A stretch of DNA of 64,000 nucleotides, from contig SHAK01000005.1 in assembly GCA_004213515.1 (NCBI GenBank), forward strand, positions 36,610 through 100,609. The letters run 5' to 3'. The notes beneath the pieces are model-generated. The model had not been told where the DNA came from. It saw nothing but the letters and a program-made list of their open reading frames with translations, and did not search any database. Origin of the DNA: Limisphaerales bacterium. Lineage in GTDB: Bacteria; Verrucomicrobiota; Verrucomicrobiia; Limisphaerales; UBA1096. A program made the translations under genes and the position numbers. Below are positions 9,603 through 18,920 of the stretch, piece after piece (within the stretch, counting starts at the first letter, position 1; each line of letters opens with the position of its first letter).

Positions 9603-10990
9603 TTAAAACATGCTTTAATAGATCAATATTTAAATCCGGCATAGCATTAGTTGGTGTTCTAATCATAATCGGACTGCTTTCAATGATCTCTTTAAGCTTA
9701 ATGTATCGAATACAAGCAGGGGCAACATCATCTGCTACTACACTAGCAAGTGAACAGGCATGGGCAGCAGCTTTAAGCGGTCTAGATAGATCTATTGATA
9801 TAATAAGTGATCCTAATAGGTCATTACAGGGACTAGGCAATAACCCCACTGATTTTGAACAGCAGTTAATTTATGATGACGGACTCGATAAATGGTACTT
9901 TTCAGTCTTTCGCCAAGGAAATTTAGAAACTGGTGAAGTTATATTCGGAGTTACAGATGAAGCATCAAAACTCCCACTAAATCTCACTAATATAATTCAA
10001 TTAATTAATGTACCAGGTATAACACTACCATTAGCTGAGTCCCTTGCAGACTTTACAGATAGTGACTCAATAACACGTGACAATGGAGCAGAACAGGATA
10101 TTTACGATTTATTACCTACCCCATATAACATTCCTAATCAGCCCGTAAGCTTTTTAGATGAATTACTTCTAGTGAATGGTATCAAAGCTCACCACCTTTA
10201 TGGAGAAGATTTAAACCGTAACTACAAACTTGATTCAAACGAAAATGATGGAGATCTTTTTCTCCCAATAGATAATCAAGATGGCTCGCTAGCTGGTGGA
10301 ATAAACCGTTACTTCACTTTAAACTCAAGAGACTGGAATGTTAATCGATTAAATCAACTCCGTATCAATATAAATAATTCTGACATCGATTTAAGTTCAA
10401 TTTCCATTTCAGAACAAACGGCTCTCTTTATTGAAGCCAAACAAAAGTCTAAAGAAAAAATAACCTCAATCTCAGATCTAGTTAACGCTACCATAACAAT
10501 TACAGAAGCTGGTAATATTAAACGGGATTATGAATCGGGAATTACAGAGGAGGATTTATTTAATTTAATGGATCTTTTCACGACTGATTCTCGTGAAATC
10601 AGACCAGGACTAGTTAATATAAATACGGCCCCTGCTAACATTCTTGCTCAAATCTCAGGTATTGATGAAAACTTGGCAACTACAATTATATCTACAAGAA
10701 ACAGTATTAACATAGAAAAGCAATCATCTCTGGCATGGCTTCTTGATTCTGATATTATGGACATTGAACAATTCAAAGAACTTGAGCCATTCCTTACAGC
10801 TCGAAGCTTTCAATTTCATGTTCAAGTAATTGGCTATGGACTTCCTTCTAGACGGTTTCGTATAATTGAGGCTGTGATTGATTTAATTGGAACAACTCCA
10901 AAGATTATTTATCTCAGAGATTTAACTAAATTGGGTGTTCCATATCAATTAAGCCCACTGCTGGAAACAGACATAACAAATAATGAGTAA
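9599..10990 (+). CDS. gspK: Type II secretion minor pseudopilin GspK
   Basis: 463 residues. The N-terminal helix SGIALVGVLIIIGLLSMISL lacks the +5 glutamate, as is normal for GspK, the tip subunit. The large globular part includes FGVTDEASKLPLNLTN near residue 120 and a helix-hairpin-helix-like segment RPGLVNINTAPANILAQISG near 345, the hallmark of the T2SSK family. It has typical features in its expected place between gspJ and gspL. It overlaps gspL by 8 bases. Confidence 0.87.
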   Translation: MIKTCFNRSIFKSGIALVGVLIIIGLLSMISLSLMYRIQAGATSSATTLASEQAWAAALSGLDRSIDIISDPNRSLQGLGNNPTDFEQQLIYDDGLDKWYFSVFRQGNLETGEVIFGVTDEASKLPLNLTNIIQLINVPGITLPLAESLADFTDSDSITRDNGAEQDIYDLLPTPYNIPNQPVSFLDELLLVNGIKAHHLYGEDLNRNYKLDSNENDGDLFLPIDNQDGSLAGGINRYFTLNSRDWNVNRLNQLRININNSDIDLSSISISEQTALFIEAKQKSKEKITSISDLVNATITITEAGNIKRDYESGITEEDLFNLMDLFTTDSREIRPGLVNINTAPANILAQISGIDENLATTIISTRNSINIEKQSSLAWLLDSDIMDIEQFKELEPFLTARSFQFHVQVIGYGLPSRRFRIIEAVIDLIGTTPKIIYLRDLTKLGVPYQLSPLLETDITNNE

Positions 10991-12680
10991 ACAAAAATTC
11001 ATTAAGTCCAACATATTGTCAAAAGTCTTTAAAAAGCTATCTGACAGGCTTAAGCGCCGCGGCGAAGTGACAGCGCTGGATATAGATCAGCGAATGCTTC
11101 GAATTGTTCACGTAACTATGTCACGCGGTATATCCCGCGTAAGACGAATTGAGCTTATCCCGCTTCCAAAAGATGAAATAGAATTAAAAGACCCGATTGC
11201 AACAGGAAAGTGGATAGGAAAAAAACTTAAAGAAATACGACTTACTCCAGGTGTAGTTGTAATGGCTGCTAGAAGAGGAGAATGTATTCTTAAAGAGTAT
11301 CAACTCCCATTATTAAAAGACATTGGTGAAATGGCTTCTATGGTAAGAGTAAGGACGGTCAGAGATCTTCCATTTCCAGAATCGAGTGCTTCTATAGATT
11401 TCACTGTCACAAAAAAACCGACAAAGAAGGAAATTAAAGCTTTAAAAGCAGAATCATCAACTAATAATATTAATGTTGATGCAAAAGCCAATATAGTGGT
11501 CTCTGCCATAAAGAATGAAACGCTAAATTTCTACAAAAAAATGGTCGAATCTGCAGGATTCAATTTAGCCGGTTTGGGACTTCGGCCAATGGCATCATTT
11601 CGAGTTCTTAAAACCTGTGCTCCAAATATAATTAAAGATGCAGTGGCACTTGTTTCTGTTAGACGGCATGAAGTAGATGTTGATATACTTATTGATGGTA
11701 GACTTGTTTTTAGTCGTGAACTTTCAGCTAATATAAATATTAATGATCATTTAGAGACAGATAAACAAAAAAACCTAACTGAAATTTCCAAAGAAATTTT
11801 TCGATGCCTTCATAGTTATGAAGGATCAGGATCATACCAAAAATTGTCCCACCAATTTATAGCTGGCGGCACAGGAATGGAAGAAGAACTCAGCAAAAAC
11901 CTCTATTCCCTATCAGATGAAAAATGGGAATTAATGCCATTACCTGAAGGCTTACAACTACCTAAAAATAATAGTAACAATACTTCACGCGCCCTCACAT
12001 CTCTTGGATTAGCATTAGGGTTTGTTGATCAAGGGGGGCTTGCGGTAAACTTTCTCTCCCCAAAACGTCCCGCGATTAAACGTAATGAAGGCCGAATCAA
12101 ATGGCTTTTTGGTATATCCTTATTCATTGCTGGATCACTAATGCTTTTTTCAATTCAAAACCGATTAAAATCAACAGCTCAATTAACATTAACCAAATTA
12201 TCACCTCAATACTCATCTCTTAAAAAAGAGGAACGAACGAACAAGATTATAATTCGCACTGGAAATGCTGTGAATGCATGGTCTAAAGAATCTAAGGATT
12301 GGCTCGGGCATTTCGCTTTTCTTAGCTCTATTTTACCATCATCTGACAAGGTCTATTTAAAAAAACTCGGTTCTCGCCGCGCTGGACCAAATGGTGTCGT
12401 TTCTTTTCAGCTTCAGGCACAAGATAGTTCTACCCTTCATATCGTAGAAAAACGCTTAAGAGAAAGAGGTTATATATTTAATGCTGTCCCCCAAACTCCG
12501 GGAAGTGATCGGCACGGTTACTCATTCAGTGCTTCGTTTGAACTAATAATTCCAGAAACATTCAAACTTGATATCAAACAATATCTGAATACTAACACCC
12601 CTCCAGCTAGGATCGAAGATGACATACATGCAAACGGGCTCTCAATAATTGATCAGGTGAAAGGCAGCACAGATGGCTAA
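10983..12680 (+). CDS. gspL: Type II secretion inner-membrane platform protein, GspL/PilM-like
   Basis: 565 residues. The N-terminal two-thirds is an actin-like (ASKHA) fold of the PilM/GspL kind, starting at VTALDIDQRMLRIVHV and containing FIAGGTGMEEELSKNL. A single membrane helix lies at about 370-392 (IKWLFGISLFIAGSLMLFSI) and is followed by a periplasmic ferredoxin-like domain with a coiled segment. In secretion systems the cytoplasmic part docks the ATPase GspE, which is not in this window. Overlaps both neighbours by 8 bases. It could equally be described as a PilM-PilN fusion; the flanking pseudopilins favour GspL. Confidence 0.78.
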   Translation: MSKQKFIKSNILSKVFKKLSDRLKRRGEVTALDIDQRMLRIVHVTMSRGISRVRRIELIPLPKDEIELKDPIATGKWIGKKLKEIRLTPGVVVMAARRGECILKEYQLPLLKDIGEMASMVRVRTVRDLPFPESSASIDFTVTKKPTKKEIKALKAESSTNNINVDAKANIVVSAIKNETLNFYKKMVESAGFNLAGLGLRPMASFRVLKTCAPNIIKDAVALVSVRRHEVDVDILIDGRLVFSRELSANININDHLETDKQKNLTEISKEIFRCLHSYEGSGSYQKLSHQFIAGGTGMEEELSKNLYSLSDEKWELMPLPEGLQLPKNNSNNTSRALTSLGLALGFVDQGGLAVNFLSPKRPAIKRNEGRIKWLFGISLFIAGSLMLFSIQNRLKSTAQLTLTKLSPQYSSLKKEERTNKIIIRTGNAVNAWSKESKDWLGHFAFLSSILPSSDKVYLKKLGSRRAGPNGVVSFQLQAQDSSTLHIVEKRLRERGYIFNAVPQTPGSDRHGYSFSASFELIIPETFKLDIKQYLNTNTPPARIEDDIHANGLSIIDQVKGSTDG

Positions 12681-13689
12681 ATTAAATTTAAAGAAAATTC
12701 TGATAGTAATAACTTGCCTGATTTCCATAGCAATTCTTGTAGACAAAGCCATAATTCCATGGATTTTTGATCCAGTTAAAAAACTAGAACAAGCTACAGC
12801 AAATCGAAAAAAACAAATAAACAATCTTAATAAATTAAAGAAACAAGCAGATCAAAATCGTAAATATTTAGCCAAACTTAATACAAAAAGCTTTGCAAAT
12901 AACACCGCTGAAGCTATCGCCTTAATGGGCGAACATCTCACGAAAATCATTAAACAATGTAAATTAAATGAAACTGAATTCTCAAGACGCCCTTTTGAAC
13001 CCAAAGCGATTGTTAAAAACGGTCCTAAGCCAATTGGTTATATTGTAAGCGGCGCAGGATCTCTTAAAAAAGTCACTGATCTTTTATTCTTACTTCAAAA
13101 CGATCTACATATTAAAAGAATAGAGAACATTGCATTATCACCTATTAGTGGCACTACTAATGTACGCGTGAATTTTCAATTTATTTCATTAGTGATTGGA
13201 ACTAAATACGGAAGCTTTAAAGGCACAAATACACTTCCAGATAAACCTATCATAAAAAGCAAATCTCGTGATTTATATGCAGGAATAACTAAAAGAGCCT
13301 TGTTTTTACCATATCAAAAGAAAGCTCCCCTCCCACCAACTCAAAAAAAGAAGCCAAAATCAAATCGTGTTCCTCCGCCTGGCCCAGAGACGTATAAAGT
13401 CGTCTCATTAAGCCAATGGAAAGGGCAACAAGAAATAATGATTTTTAATACGATTAAAAATGAAACTAAAAGCTATAAATTAGGAGATTCTTTAGCAGGA
13501 GGTAAAATCGTTATGATTGATTACCGTCAGATTCCTTTCCCAAAGAAACCTGATCTGTTATCACAAAGTAGAGTTATCTTATCAATTAAGAATAATTATT
13601 GGGCAATAGAACGAGGGAATACAATGGCAGATATATATAAACTAACACTAGAACAACTTCCTCAAAAGTTAATTAAAGGTAAGCTATGA
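12673..13689 (+). CDS. gspM: Platform protein: GspM/PilO-like with a GspC-like C-terminal domain
   Basis: 338 residues. One membrane helix near the N-terminus (ILIVITCLISIAILVDKAII), a coiled segment, and a ferredoxin-like periplasmic domain (about 75-185) as in GspM/PilO, the dimer partner of GspL. After a Pro/Lys-rich linker (PLPPTQKKKPKSNRVPPPGP) comes an extra domain at about 232-325. Its pattern (KSYKLGDSLAGGKIVMIDYR, then SRVILSIKNNYWAIERG) resembles the HR domain of GspC or PilP, which contacts the secretin. No separate gspC is present here. The gene ends with a 4-base overlap into the peptidase gene. Confidence 0.7.
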   Translation: MAKLNLKKILIVITCLISIAILVDKAIIPWIFDPVKKLEQATANRKKQINNLNKLKKQADQNRKYLAKLNTKSFANNTAEAIALMGEHLTKIIKQCKLNETEFSRRPFEPKAIVKNGPKPIGYIVSGAGSLKKVTDLLFLLQNDLHIKRIENIALSPISGTTNVRVNFQFISLVIGTKYGSFKGTNTLPDKPIIKSKSRDLYAGITKRALFLPYQKKAPLPPTQKKKPKSNRVPPPGPETYKVVSLSQWKGQQEIMIFNTIKNETKSYKLGDSLAGGKIVMIDYRQIPFPKKPDLLSQSRVILSIKNNYWAIERGNTMADIYKLTLEQLPQKLIKGKL

Positions 13690-14816
13690 CCACAGCAGTT
13701 AAACTGTTGCTAGATCTTATTGCTATTCCGAGCATCAATAACAATTTCCTAGAAAATAATAAAAATCTTACTGGAGAAAATCGAATTTCTAATTATATAA
13801 AGGATCGCGCTAAAAAAGCTAAGCTAGAGATACAAAAACAATCAACCGATTGCGGTCGCGACAATTTAATTGTTAGGCTTTTACCGAAAGGAAAAATTAA
13901 AAACAGGATAATCTTAGCTCCCCATTTAGATACTGTAGGAGTGTCCACTGACGCCGAGCTAAATCCAAAGAGAAAAAGCAACCGCATATATGGCAGAGGA
14001 GCCTGCGACACAAAAGGAAGTGTCGCCGTAATGTTTAATGCAATAGAAAAACTTTCTAAACACAAAGATCGACCAATAAATACAGAAATTGTCTTTATTG
14101 GATTTGTTGACGAAGAATGCGATCAAACAGGTTCACGTGCATTTTCTAAATTACATATGAAAGCTGATCTTGCTATAGTTGGTGAACCAACTCGGTGTAG
14201 AATCGTAACTGCACATAAGGGAGATTTTTGGTTAAATATTCAAACTAAAGGCAAATCAGCACACGGCGCTCGACCTGAATTGGGAAATAATGCAGTGCAC
14301 TCAATGGCAAAATGTATTGATATTCTGGAAACAAAGTATGCAAATAACTTACGTAAACGTATCCACCCAACCCTTGGGCACCCAACAATTAATACAGGAA
14401 CAATAAGAGGCGGTCGGCAGCCAAACATAGTTCCAAATAATTGCGAGGCCAGCTTTGACAGGCGTACTCTTCCTGGAGAATCATTTTCTTCTATACAAAA
14501 TGAAATCAGATTACTCCTTAAAAAAAACAATCTAAATGTAAGCATTTCAAATTTAAAAAACTTCAACTGCCCTGCTATGGAAACCGATCCTCATTCACCT
14601 TGGGTAAATGATTTTATGCGCCTTGCAAAACAATCAAAACCAATCGGGGTTGACTACTATTGTGATGCTGCAAATATTTCTGTTACTGGTATTCCTACAA
14701 TAGTCTGGGGCCCAGGAGACATATCGCAAGCACACACAACAAATGAATGGATTTCAATAGACCAAGTAGAACGAGGAATAAACTTATTGTCTCGATTCCT
14801 ACTATCCCTTCCATGA
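13686..14816 (+). CDS. M20 family metallopeptidase (ArgE/DapE type)
   Basis: 376 residues with the two-zinc M20 signature: PHLDTVG (H80, D82), bridging D108 in GRGACDTKG, catalytic E143 and metal E144 in VDEECDQTGS, VGEPTRC, and a late histidine in QAHTTNEW. The lid domain follows KGKSAHGARPELGNNA. Such enzymes remove acyl groups from amino acids (acetylornithine, succinyl-diaminopimelate) or act as dipeptidases; the residues seen do not decide between them. Cytoplasmic, no signal peptide. The ATGA overlap with the preceding platform gene places it in the secretion operon, but a functional link is only inference. Confidence 0.88.
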   Translation: MTTAVKLLLDLIAIPSINNNFLENNKNLTGENRISNYIKDRAKKAKLEIQKQSTDCGRDNLIVRLLPKGKIKNRIILAPHLDTVGVSTDAELNPKRKSNRIYGRGACDTKGSVAVMFNAIEKLSKHKDRPINTEIVFIGFVDEECDQTGSRAFSKLHMKADLAIVGEPTRCRIVTAHKGDFWLNIQTKGKSAHGARPELGNNAVHSMAKCIDILETKYANNLRKRIHPTLGHPTINTGTIRGGRQPNIVPNNCEASFDRRTLPGESFSSIQNEIRLLLKKNNLNVSISNLKNFNCPAMETDPHSPWVNDFMRLAKQSKPIGVDYYCDAANISVTGIPTIVWGPGDISQAHTTNEWISIDQVERGINLLSRFLLSLP

Positions 14817-14839
14817 TTATTTATGTTGAAAAATAACTT

Positions 14840-16018
14840 TTGAAACTAGCTCTACTAACACATGAACCATTCTTCCCTCCTTCTGGAGGAGGTTCAGCTG
14901 AATTGCTTTACCTGGTAAAAGATCTCACCCAGCGCGATCACGAAGTCCATCTATTTTGTCCAGAATTCCCAAATTCTAAGAATGTTGCAAAGCAGTTCTC
15001 TATAGAAATCCATCCATTCAAAGCTTGGCAAATGAATCGATATACAAGCTTCCGATCAATTAAATATTTATTATATCCAATATTCCTTCGAAAGCTGGTT
15101 AAGAAAATAGCCAATAATATTCAATTCGACATTATTTTCTCTCAGCATGCAATATCCTCCGTAGCTGCTGGCAAACTTAAATCTGATTTAAAAATTCCAG
15201 TTGTGATGAATTTTTTAGATCATCTCACTGGCTTTATGGAAACATGGCCAAAATGGCGAATGCCACGTTGCATCCTAAAACACTTAAAGCAATTTGAACT
15301 CAATTTACCAACCCGATATAAGGCAGATTTTATATTCACAGTATCACAGGAACTGAGTAAACGTTTTATTGAAAATGGGTTTAGTGCATCAAGAGTTACT
15401 TCAATTAATTACGGCTATGACGAAAGACTGTTTAAACTTAGAAAACTGAAGCCGCAATCACCAACAACTATTGTAATGCACGGATCATTTGATACACATC
15501 ACCTTGGTCAAATTGCAACAGAATCTATATATTCAATCACCCTAGCGAGACCCGATGTTCACTTTCTCTTTATTGGAAAAGAAACAATTGAATTAAAAAA
15601 TTTAATAAAAAAAATAACCAATCTATCACCTAAAACTAATATATCCTGCACAGGTTTTATTAATTATGAACTAATATCTGAAAAACTTTACCAAGGGCAT
15701 GTTGGAATAATCCCATATGAAGAATCTTCCGGAGCTCACTGTGCATTTGTTGCTAAAATGGTTGAATATGCTGCAGTTGGTTTACCCGTTGTGAGCACCC
15801 CACTTCTCGGAACTAAAACATTTTTCTTAAATGAACCAACTATTATCTTCTCAAAATTTGATAGCCAAACATTTGCAAGAGATACTATTCAAGCACTCAA
15901 CACAAACTATCAACGAATCGAAGCTAAGCGCCTATCAGAGAGAGTTTCAAACGATCTAAATTGGGAAATTATTTGCAAAAAAGTTGTAGATCAATTGGAG
16001 GAAATTCACACTTGTTAG
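14840..16018 (+). CDS. Family 4 glycosyltransferase
   Basis: 392 residues starting at TTG (14840). GT-B fold: the N-terminal glycine-rich motif FFPPSGGGSAELLYLV suits a GT4 enzyme, and the C-terminal nucleotide-sugar half contains VMHGSFDTHHLG and the late motif KMVEYAAVGLPVVSTPLLG with the conserved glutamate. Retaining glycosyltransferases of this kind build surface polysaccharide or glycolipids at the cytoplasmic membrane face. The flippase gene starts inside its 3' end, so the two are very likely co-translated for polysaccharide assembly. Confidence 0.85.
   Translation: MKLALLTHEPFFPPSGGGSAELLYLVKDLTQRDHEVHLFCPEFPNSKNVAKQFSIEIHPFKAWQMNRYTSFRSIKYLLYPIFLRKLVKKIANNIQFDIIFSQHAISSVAAGKLKSDLKIPVVMNFLDHLTGFMETWPKWRMPRCILKHLKQFELNLPTRYKADFIFTVSQELSKRFIENGFSASRVTSINYGYDERLFKLRKLKPQSPTTIVMHGSFDTHHLGQIATESIYSITLARPDVHFLFIGKETIELKNLIKKITNLSPKTNISCTGFINYELISEKLYQGHVGIIPYEESSGAHCAFVAKMVEYAAVGLPVVSTPLLGTKTFFLNEPTIIFSKFDSQTFARDTIQALNTNYQRIEAKRLSERVSNDLNWEIICKKVVDQLEEIHTC
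15997..16014 (+). promoter_or_regulatory. Shine-Dalgarno sequence and TTG start of the flippase gene
   Basis: GGAGGA at 15997-16002 is followed by 9 bases and TTG at 16012. This is one of very few good ribosome-binding sites in the window. It argues for a start at 16012 and against an in-frame TTG at 15961, which would overlap the upstream gene by 58 bases. Confidence 0.7.
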
Positions 16019-17322
16019 ACAAACAGTCTAGAAAAACATTCTTTCTGCAAGGGAGCTGGATGTTAACAGCGACAATGATTAGCGGACTGCTAATGTTTGC
16101 TGTTCATTTTTTTGGTGGATGGATGACTACTAACGAATACGGACTATTTGTTACCCTACTTCAAGTTCTAAACATAATAATGATTCCCGCACTTGGCCTT
16201 CAAACTGTTTTTGCTCAACAAGCTGCTTTAGCTAAGAATTCAATTGATCAAGCGAACCTTTCAATTTCAATTCAAAAAATATCATTATACTGCATAATAA
16301 TATGGGGAATTGTTTTATTATTATTAACCGCAAATAAGGACCCGATTCTCTCTGCCTTTAAAATAAAAAATCCATTAATTTTTTACTTAACTCTAATAAT
16401 AGGACTACCTCAACTTTTCCTTCCGATACTTCTCGGGTTATTACAAGGAAAGCAGAATTTTCGTTGGCTGGGAATGGCATCAATCACAAATGGATTGATA
16501 CGTTTTCTATTAATAGGAATATTAGTCGTATTTTTTGGATTGCAATCAACTGGCGCGATAATCGGGGTATTAATCGGCCTAATTGCATCATGCATTATAG
16601 CTATATGGCATAGCCGTAACATATGGTCAAAAAGCAAAATAGAATCTGGGAACTTCCACCCTAACCTCTGGATTCGACGTATTGTCCCTTTAACACTTGG
16701 TCTTGGAGCAGGACAATTTATGCTGAGTGCAGACATGTTAGCAGCCCGAAGTATATTACCAGAAGGAGATTCCGGCCCGTACGGAGCAGCAGGCATGATC
16801 GGACGTGGGTTAGTAATTTTCACAGCTCCCCTTGCTGCTGTAATGTTTCCAAAAATTGCAAGTTCCAAGGATCATCTTAAACATGATATTCTTAAATATA
16901 CTGTTTCAAGGACTGCCATTCTAAGCTTCACAATATGTACAATATGTACCTTAACAGCATTGGCTCTTCCTTATATTACTTTACATATAGACGCATTGGC
17001 AAAAAAACAAATTATCATTATTAAAATAACTACTTTGATACCTTATTTCATATGGTCGATGCTCCCACTAGCTTTAGCAAATGTTTATATCGCTGCACTT
17101 TTAGCTAAAGAAAGATATAAAGGTATTCCTTTACTAATAATAATCTCAATATCTTATGCATTAGCGCTAATTGCTCTTGGCTATAAACAAAGCACCCCAA
17201 GTAAAGAAACAATTATTTTAATACTAGGTATATTCAATTTATTCTACCTTGTTGCAGCAAAATATTTAACTAAGAAATTAGACAAACCATTTCCTCAACC
17301 AAGTGCAGTTCCTGAAAGCTGA
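16012..17322 (+). CDS. Polysaccharide flippase (MATE/Wzx-like membrane protein)
   Basis: 436 residues from TTG 16012, chosen by its Shine-Dalgarno. About 12 hydrophobic helices are visible, starting with FFLQGSWMLTATMISGLLMF and a second helix at YGLFVTLLQVLNIIMIPALG, the usual N-terminal pattern of the polysaccharide transporter branch of the MOP superfamily. These proteins move undecaprenyl-linked oligosaccharide across the inner membrane. It is coupled to the glycosyltransferase by a 7-base overlap. Its 3' end overlaps the convergent kinase gene by 28 bases. Confidence 0.83.
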   Translation: MLDKQSRKTFFLQGSWMLTATMISGLLMFAVHFFGGWMTTNEYGLFVTLLQVLNIIMIPALGLQTVFAQQAALAKNSIDQANLSISIQKISLYCIIIWGIVLLLLTANKDPILSAFKIKNPLIFYLTLIIGLPQLFLPILLGLLQGKQNFRWLGMASITNGLIRFLLIGILVVFFGLQSTGAIIGVLIGLIASCIIAIWHSRNIWSKSKIESGNFHPNLWIRRIVPLTLGLGAGQFMLSADMLAARSILPEGDSGPYGAAGMIGRGLVIFTAPLAAVMFPKIASSKDHLKHDILKYTVSRTAILSFTICTICTLTALALPYITLHIDALAKKQIIIIKITTLIPYFIWSMLPLALANVYIAALLAKERYKGIPLLIIISISYALALIALGYKQSTPSKETIILILGIFNLFYLVAAKYLTKKLDKPFPQPSAVPES

Positions 17323-18284
17323 TACGATTTTAAATCATCAAGCATTGCTTGAACAGATGGGTAACGATCACGAGAATCTTTTTTTAATGCACGAAGGCAA
17401 ATTCCCTCGAGAGCAGAAGGTACATAGCGGCTTGAAGAAACATCTCTTGGACTAGGCAAATCCTTATTAAGCAGGTTATCTGCAACTTCTTGGGCTGTTT
17501 CACCATGCAGCAATTGAGAGAGTGTTAGAATTTCAAATAGAATATTTCCAAGACTAAACACATCTACTCGCCCATCAATATGAGAATCTCCTCGAGCTAG
17601 CTCAGGAGCCATATAAAGAGGGGTGCCATAACTACGCCCGACTGGAGTTAATGCAGGATCGGCATTCTCAGGTATAGCATTGTGATCCAGGTCAACCTCA
17701 CCCCATACTTTAGCTAGCCCCCAGTCGAGAACTAGCACTTCACCAAAACCTCCAATAAGAATATTCGCAGGCTTTAGATCACGATGTATCACGCCATGAT
17801 CATGGGCATAAGCAACAGTTTGGCAAATCTGAATTAAGGAATCGACCATCACTTCAAGAGGAAAAAGTTGAGTTGTTTTTTTATCTTTATCCTTTAATCC
17901 TTGAATAATATCTCTGAGGTTTCGCCCCCTAACACGTTTCATCGTAAAATATATATCACCATTTCTATCTCGACCCATTTCATATACTGGCACCGTCCCG
18001 GGATGAGCTAATTTTGCTGTAACTCGAGCTTCACGAAGGAAACGCTGAATTTCAATTTCGGATTTCTTTAATTCCGAATGAAGTGTCTTGTACACAACGT
18101 CCCTGTGTAAATTAATATCACGACAAGTAAACAATTTTGCTGTCCCACCTTCAGCCATAAGTTTGAAATCCGCATATTTAAGTGATCCGCTTTTCCAATA
18201 AACAGGAAAATCACCATCAGTATCATCAATATGCAACGAAGTATCATGCAACACCGAATCTTTTGATTGTTTATTATTATCCAC
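17295..18284 (-). CDS. Serine/threonine protein kinase
   Basis: 329 residues from GTG at 18284. Hanks-type kinase domain at about 38-325: the glycine-rich loop is degenerate (MAEGGTAKLF), the ATP lysine is K66 in VVYKTL, the catalytic loop is HRDLKPANIL (D169), and the magnesium motif is DWG (187-189) instead of DFG, a substitution common in PVC kinases. The APE-like motif reads YMAPELARGD. No transmembrane helix or sensor domain follows, so this is a small soluble kinase. It ends converging on the flippase, with a 28-base overlap in the 3' ends. Confidence 0.93.
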   Translation of the reverse strand: MDNNKQSKDSVLHDTSLHIDDTDGDFPVYWKSGSLKYADFKLMAEGGTAKLFTCRDINLHRDVVYKTLHSELKKSEIEIQRFLREARVTAKLAHPGTVPVYEMGRDRNGDIYFTMKRVRGRNLRDIIQGLKDKDKKTTQLFPLEVMVDSLIQICQTVAYAHDHGVIHRDLKPANILIGGFGEVLVLDWGLAKVWGEVDLDHNAIPENADPALTPVGRSYGTPLYMAPELARGDSHIDGRVDVFSLGNILFEILTLSQLLHGETAQEVADNLLNKDLPSPRDVSSSRYVPSALEGICLRALKKDSRDRYPSVQAMLDDLKSYQLSGTALG

Positions 18285-18373
18285 TTCTTCCTAAAGCAAT
18301 TGAACTCGTTCCGATTACTAGAGTCGAGTTTTGTTTCTTTAATACAAAGCTTTATATATAGTCTCACATCCCT

Positions 18374-18916
18374 GTGAAAAATATTGTTTATTTTGACCTA
18401 GAGACAATGCGGTCTGCTGATGAAGTCGGTGGCTGGAAACATATTGATAAAATGGGCATGAGTATCGGTGTGACTTATAGTACAGCAAGTGGCCAATATT
18501 CGATTTTTCAAGAATCAGAAGTTAACGATCTCATTGAAGAACTACAGAAAGCTGATTTAGTGGTAGGCTTTAATCATATTCGATTTGATTACGAAGTTTT
18601 ACATGGTTACACCCCATTAGACTTAAAACAATTGCCCTCACTGGACTTAATGGTCGACTTACAACAAAAACTTTCTCATAGACTAAAATTAGACTCTATT
18701 GCAAATGCAACCTTTGGAGCAGAAAAAATTGCTGATGGACTACAAGCTCTTAAGTGGTTCAAGCAAGGCAAAATCATAGAGATAGCAGAATACTGCTGCT
18801 ACGATGTAAAAATCACAAAAATGGTCCATGAATATGGAGCAGAGAACGGTTGTGTGTTTTATAACAACCGTTTTGGAAAAATTCTGAAGGTAGAAGTAGA
18901 CTGGAGTTCAGAGTAG
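18374..18916 (+). CDS. DEDDy-type exonuclease-like protein (RNase H fold)
   Basis: 180 residues from GTG at 18374. The four acidic positions of DEDD exonucleases are visible: D8 and E10 in VYFDLETM, D72 in GFNHIRFDYEVL, and D144 preceded by Y140 in YCCYD, the Y-x3-D form of the DEDDy subgroup. RLKLDSIANATFG recalls the exonuclease helix before motif III. It probably trims DNA or RNA in the cytoplasm; the substrate is unknown. No polymerase or helicase domain is attached. It ends 4 bases before the convergent protease gene. Confidence 0.75.
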   Translation: MKNIVYFDLETMRSADEVGGWKHIDKMGMSIGVTYSTASGQYSIFQESEVNDLIEELQKADLVVGFNHIRFDYEVLHGYTPLDLKQLPSLDLMVDLQQKLSHRLKLDSIANATFGAEKIADGLQALKWFKQGKIIEIAEYCCYDVKITKMVHEYGAENGCVFYNNRFGKILKVEVDWSSE

Positions 18917-18920
18917 ATAA

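Noticed and set aside
7059..13689. Type IV pilus or competence cluster
   Set aside because: PilM/N/O-like features exist in the platform proteins, but the GspG calcium loop and GspK HhH-like domain favour type II secretion.
16410..16868. 152-codon open frame on the minus strand inside the flippase gene
   Set aside because: Shadow frame of a membrane protein gene; composition is arbitrary and no start signal is visible.
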